NCBI GenBank assembly: GCA_041652755.1
Contig: JBAZGS010000002.1
Location: forward strand, 55,976-119,975
Length of the DNA: 64,000 bases
Direction: 5' to 3'
Source of the DNA: JAQTTT01 sp041652755
GTDB taxonomy: Archaea; Nanobdellota; Nanobdellia; Tiddalikarchaeales; Tiddalikarchaeaceae
In this document: one piece after another, positions 61,147 through 64,000 of the stretch
How positions within the stretch are numbered: position 1 is the first letter of the stretch
Layout of the letters: each line of letters opens with the position of its first letter
Notes under the pieces: model-generated
The model's input: the letters and a program-made list of their open reading frames with translations, nothing else
The model's database searches: none
Told to the model about the DNA's origin: nothing
Position numbers and translations under genes: made by a program

Positions 61147-61314
61147 TCTTCTCTCTCTGCAAGTATTTTAAGCTCCTTCGCTCAAGCTCAGAGAGCATTA
61201 AAAAACTTGCTGCCACAGTGTAACATTGTGTTTGGCACCGCTCGAGAAGAAAACTTAATTGATTCTTTCCTTGACTACTGCCCAAACCCCAATTTTTTCA
61301 ATGAAATTGCTTGA
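61147..61314 (+). pseudogene. Orphan coding remnant with chromosomal-type codons
   Basis: A frame of 55 codons without a start runs from just after a stop at 61144 to TGA at 61312-61314. It reads SSFAQAQRALKNLLPQCNIV, then TAREENLIDSFLDYCPN. Base composition is higher in GC than the flanking type III and other genes and the text looks protein-like, so it may be the tail of a gene cut by insertion. The family is unknown. Confidence 0.3.
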
Positions 61315-61339
61315 TTGAAAAAATCGGAGGTTTGTTAAA

Positions 61340-61576
61340 ATGAATACAAAAATGTTAGTAAGTAGGGTGTGGGCAACCACAGGATTAAGCTTCAAGGTAA
61401 AGAGGCTAATCGACGAAAAAACCGCTCAAATATTGAGCGAGAAAAATCCAGAAATAAATCAAATAAATATGCTAGAAGATGTTAGCAAGTTATTAACCTT
61501 AGACTGGAAAATCTCAAGAAACCTATGGAGAATGCGAGAAGAACTCAAAACAATAAAAGAAGGTGCTCAAGAATGA
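61340..61576 (+). CDS. Small hypothetical protein coupled to a DUF2958-like gene
   Basis: A strong GGAGG (CGGAGGTTTG) precedes the ATG at 61340. The 78-residue product is soluble and helical (VKRLIDEKTAQILSEKN, LWRMREELKTIKEG). No motif is recognised. Its stop overlaps the next start (ATGA), so the two are one operon, with higher GC than the surrounding genes. Confidence 0.6.
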   Translation: MNTKMLVSRVWATTGLSFKVKRLIDEKTAQILSEKNPEINQINMLEDVSKLLTLDWKISRNLWRMREELKTIKEGAQE

Positions 61577-61851
61577 GCACCATTATTAAAGACTCTAAAA
61601 TCGGCAATAAGCCGATTATTAGAGCCTGGGAATCCTTCTCAGGCATCTACTGGCTAGCTACTGAGCTAGCCTACAAGCAAGACTCAGTCATTGACGGAAA
61701 AACTTACAAAGATGACGAAATATACTTCGGATTTGTGACAGGCCCATTCCCAGAATGGGGCTATTTTAGCAAGACTGAAATAGAATTACTCAAACCAATG
61801 GCTTGGGAGCTCAAAAAAGAGGCCATTGGATGGCTAACTAAAGAATGCTAG
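61573..61851 (+). CDS. DUF2958-like protein
   Basis: The start at 61573 overlaps the previous stop. The 92-residue protein has YWLATELAYKQDS, then EIYFGFVTGPFPEWGYFSKTEIELLKPM, which follows the DUF2958 pattern (xLxTELxP...LFGLVxGxxxELGYFSLxEL). This family is common on plasmids and phages and has no defined role. A hairpin terminator includes its stop codon. Confidence 0.65.
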   Translation: MSTIIKDSKIGNKPIIRAWESFSGIYWLATELAYKQDSVIDGKTYKDDEIYFGFVTGPFPEWGYFSKTEIELLKPMAWELKKEAIGWLTKEC

Positions 61852-61863
61852 GTTTTACCTAGC
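61847..61863 (+). terminator. Hairpin containing the DUF2958 stop codon
   Basis: GCTAGGT (61847-61853) pairs with ACCTAGC (61857-61863) around a TTT loop, and the TAG stop is part of the stem. An AT-rich, not T-only, stretch follows. Confidence 0.55.
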
Positions 61864-61896
61864 TATTAATAACTAAATTAGCTTCGCTTGTTTATA

Positions 61897-61917
61897 GGGC
61901 TCGCCTTCGGCTCGCCC
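61897..61917. repeat. GC-rich hairpin in intergenic spacer
   Basis: GGGC...GCCC with an inner GCC-TTC-GGC forms a hairpin of 21 nt, standing out in AT-rich DNA. It also reads as a direct repeat of GGCTCGCC. It may be a terminator element or a small mobile repeat. Confidence 0.4.
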
Positions 61918-62068
61918 AAAATCTATATATTAAGATTAAATATTATTAATAATTTAATAAAATATAATTTTAATAATTAGGTTTTATTTAGGTTTTATAG
62001 AATAGATGTTAAAATAGAGCGCCGTAAAGTATTTAAATACTGATTAGATTGTATTATTGTGATTAAAT

Positions 62069-62431
62069 ATGTGGACTAGATTAAATTTGGAGAATAAAAG
62101 GATTGGAAAACCAATGATTACTTTATTGAAAAGTAAATACATTAGGTTTAATACTCAATTAGTTAGAGAAAATAATCTAATTGAAAACAATTTTGTTGAA
62201 ATTTTTATTGATAAAACTGGAGAAAAAATTAAAATAGGATTTGCGTTTATTAAAGAGAACAAGAAAGGAGTTTTAAAATTATCTAAATATAAGGATAGTA
62301 TGTTTATTCCAGCATCATTATTATTGAGGGATTTAGGAAAAGAAGTTAAGGATTTTGAAATTACTACTTTTTATCCAGTTATTGAAAATTATGAAAATAA
62401 CAAAATATTTGTTATTGAGGTGAGCAAATAA
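62069..62431 (+). CDS. Hypothetical island protein
   Basis: The 120-residue protein of mixed alpha/beta text starts MWTRLNLENKRIGKP. A middle part (YIRFNTQLVRENNL, VEIFIDKTGEKIKIGFAFIKE) recalls small beta-rich DNA-binding folds, but no family is assigned. A TATTTAAATA at 62030-62039 is about 34 nt upstream. Downstream is a hairpin and the next gene. Confidence 0.5.
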   Translation: MWTRLNLENKRIGKPMITLLKSKYIRFNTQLVRENNLIENNFVEIFIDKTGEKIKIGFAFIKENKKGVLKLSKYKDSMFIPASLLLRDLGKEVKDFEITTFYPVIENYENNKIFVIEVSK

Positions 62432-62452
62432 ATAAACTTTAATAATTATATT

Positions 62453-62484
62453 GATAGAAGAAGGATTTATTCCTCCCTTCTATC
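62453..62484. promoter_or_regulatory. Hairpin before the 62519 gene
   Basis: GATAGAAG (62453-62460) pairs perfectly with CTTCTATC (62477-62484), and AGGA/TCCT extend the stem inside. It lies 22 nt after the previous stop and 17 nt before the GGGAGGT ribosome binding site of the next gene, so it may be a terminator for one gene or a leader structure for the other. Confidence 0.5.
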
Positions 62485-62518
62485 TTTATAAAAAAATATA
62501 GGGAGGTATAAATCAAAT

Positions 62519-63070
62519 ATGTCTAATAAAGATTTATCTCTTAGAACTTATAAATATGTCGAAAGAGCAATAAAACACAAAAAAAAGAAAGAAAATTATG
62601 AAAAATTAACCCGATTTTTTATAGAACATGAAATCATTAATAAAGAAAATGCATGGAAAACTAGTGATTTTGATGGAATTATAAAAAATCTAAGATATTT
62701 TTTAAATTCTCTTAAGAAAATGGGTATTTTGAAAAGTTTCGTTCGAGGAAGCAAAATAAGTTATAGGAGAAGAGATAACGGAAAGTTTCTTTTTGGAGAT
62801 GAGCTTCAAGAGCAGTATCAAGAAGAGTTAAAGTATTTTGAGAAAGATTTAGCAGGAGAAATACTTGACAAATCTCTTAAGCACTTGAAATTAGCTTCAA
62901 AGAGTCAAATTTTAGATAAACTAAATTCCAATATTAACACATATTTATCTTTAATGAGTCATCTGATTAAAAAAGGATTAGATTATTCGGAAAAAAAATA
63001 TGGTTATATTGAAATATTAAGTTCTCCAGCATATTGGTATCTTAATGATAGCTTAAATTATGCTGCTTAA
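62519..63070 (+). CDS. Hypothetical helical DNA-binding-like protein
   Basis: The 183-residue protein has two helical halves, each with a winged-helix-like layout: NYEKLTRFFIEHEIINKEN with a KKMGILKSFVRGSKISYRRR wing, and LKLASKSQILDKLNSNINTY. It is rich in Lys/Tyr and ends in NYAA. A strong GGGAGGT lies about 11 nt before the ATG. It is likely to bind nucleic acid within the mobile island; the assignment is tentative. Confidence 0.5.
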   Translation: MSNKDLSLRTYKYVERAIKHKKKKENYEKLTRFFIEHEIINKENAWKTSDFDGIIKNLRYFLNSLKKMGILKSFVRGSKISYRRRDNGKFLFGDELQEQYQEELKYFEKDLAGEILDKSLKHLKLASKSQILDKLNSNINTYLSLMSHLIKKGLDYSEKKYGYIEILSSPAYWYLNDSLNYAA

Positions 63071-63107
63071 AAATTTTTTAATTTTTTGGGAGAGAAAAAT
63101 TCTCTCC

Positions 63108-64000
63108 CTATTTCTTCTTTCTTCTAAAAAAGAAGAATATCAAATAAGCTATTGTTGATAGAGTGTAACCTATTTCGAATTGTTTTTGTCCATAGAAAAT
63201 GTATCTTAAGGTTATTAATAAGTATGCTATGTTGACTAAATTATTTGCCCCTATAATATTGATTTTTTTATTGGTGGGTTTGATTTGTTCTTGAATCTTT
63301 CCTTCCTCATTTAATTCCTTAAGAGTTAATGCGGTTTTACAAATGTCACTTATTTGCTCTGGACTATTATTAGTATTCTGCTTAACTATTCTATTAATCT
63401 CTTCAAGGTTAGCATATTGTTCTCCTAATAATTGCGCAGTTAAATCTTTGGATTCATCATCAGTTAATCCTGAAAGCTTTATTCTATCCTGAAAAATGGT
63501 AGCATCTTTCATAAACTGTCCAGCTCCAATTAATGTAATTCCTGCTCTTTTCAATTCTTTTAACACTTTGTTAGATTGTGAAGTGCTAGTTTCTAATTCA
63601 TCAGCTAATAATATAATATCAGGCTTTGAATGTTTAATCATAGTAATCATTTCATTCACCCTTAATCCTTTTCTTAACTCAAGGCCTGCAGTTCTAAGTA
63701 TTTCTTCCAATGCTAGTTTAATTGGCTTGATTGAAGAATAAGCTCCATTTTTTATATAATTATTTTTCAAATGTTTCAAAAGCATAGTTTTACCTAATCC
63801 AGACTCTGCTATTATTAAAGTGCTTATTTTTCTCTCTACATTATGAAGAATTTTAGCAATCACTTCTTTTCTTTCAATATAAGCAGTTTTTAACTCAAAC
63901 ACATGTTCTTCTTTTTTTGTTAATTTAGAATCTTTGAAATTTCCAAAAACCATACAAGCTAATAATTTGCCTTTATTAGTCAAACAAATTTTTTCATTAT
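63108..64000 (-). CDS. AAA ATPase with C-terminal membrane segment (5' end outside the window)
   Basis: The frame stays open to the window edge at 64000, so the N-terminus is missing. The visible part begins with ICLTNKGKLLACMVFG, like the end of a winged helix. A P-loop ATPase domain follows with IAESGLGKTMLLK (Walker A), DIILLADELET (Walker B) and a TLIGAGQFMKD sensor-like strand. It resembles TniB/ExeA-type AAA proteins of mobile elements. The last 60 residues contain one or two hydrophobic helices and a RRKKK end, so it is probably membrane-attached. Confidence 0.7.
   Translation of the reverse strand, partial: NEKICLTNKGKLLACMVFGNFKDSKLTKKEEHVFELKTAYIERKEVIAKILHNVERKISTLIIAESGLGKTMLLKHLKNNYIKNGAYSSIKPIKLALEEILRTAGLELRKGLRVNEMITMIKHSKPDIILLADELETSTSQSNKVLKELKRAGITLIGAGQFMKDATIFQDRIKLSGLTDDESKDLTAQLLGEQYANLEEINRIVKQNTNNSPEQISDICKTALTLKELNEEGKIQEQIKPTNKKINIIGANNLVNIAYLLITLRYIFYGQKQFEIGYTLSTIAYLIFFFFRRKKK

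Overview
The window is AT-rich archaeal DNA, most consistent with a small-genome DPANN archaeon of the Woesearchaeota/Pacearchaeota type. The sequence shows split RNA polymerase genes in archaeal order (H, B'', B', A', A''), followed by L30e, archaeal NusA, S12, S7, EF-2 with the diphthamide histidine, EF-1A and S10. It also has archaeal prepilin-type N-termini and several secreted or lipobox proteins. A TATA-like TTTAAA/TTTATA motif sits about 24-29 nt upstream of very many start codons, which implies leaderless mRNAs. The lineage is inferred from gene content, not from a database search.

Layout. 1-1260 is a very AT-rich flank holding the 3' end of a coiled-coil SMC/ABC-type ATPase and a six-TM protein. 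1400-16300 holds an unknown protein, an animal-like PurC-PurE fusion, PurM, secreted and lipoproteins, an M2-type metallopeptidase, a LOG-family protein and a PyrD-PyrK fusion. Directly after it come an internally deleted dihydroorotase (pyrC) and a Nudix gene run into a 5'-truncated NAD synthetase (nadE), then a tRNA-dihydrouridine synthase. 16300-25500 is rich in envelope genes: lipoproteins, a PHP phosphoesterase, a Ca2+/Na+ antiporter, a long secreted coiled-coil protein, a CorA-like protein and a secreted protein built from four-cysteine repeats. 25250-32100 carries OB-fold and zinc-ribbon proteins, CysRS, HD and HAD hydrolases, a DJ-1/PfpI protein, a DUF362-ferredoxin and a histone-fold-like protein. 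It also carries very small genes: two Lys/Ala/Pro-rich basic peptides, an acidic Asp/Glu peptide in apparent operon with one of them, and a 54-residue zinc-finger protein.

32165-51632 is the information-processing core: a ThyX-like protein that appears to hold two ThyX units, tRNA-Lys(UUU), the RNA polymerase operon and the str-type ribosomal/elongation factor genes. Two large paralogous surface proteins with pilin-like N-termini lie between S7 and EF-2 and between EF-2 and EF-1A. 51680-54800 holds Sua5/YrdC, a DUF1624 acyltransferase-like membrane protein, a rhomboid protease and envelope proteins.

54858-64000 looks like an integrated mobile island. A class II tRNA-Ser with the unusual anticodon AGA is followed by a tyrosine recombinase, a tiny two-TM protein, an unknown AT-rich gene, a complete type III restriction-modification pair (Mod, Res), a gene remnant, a DUF2958-like protein, two small unknown or helical proteins and an AAA ATPase that runs off the end of the window.
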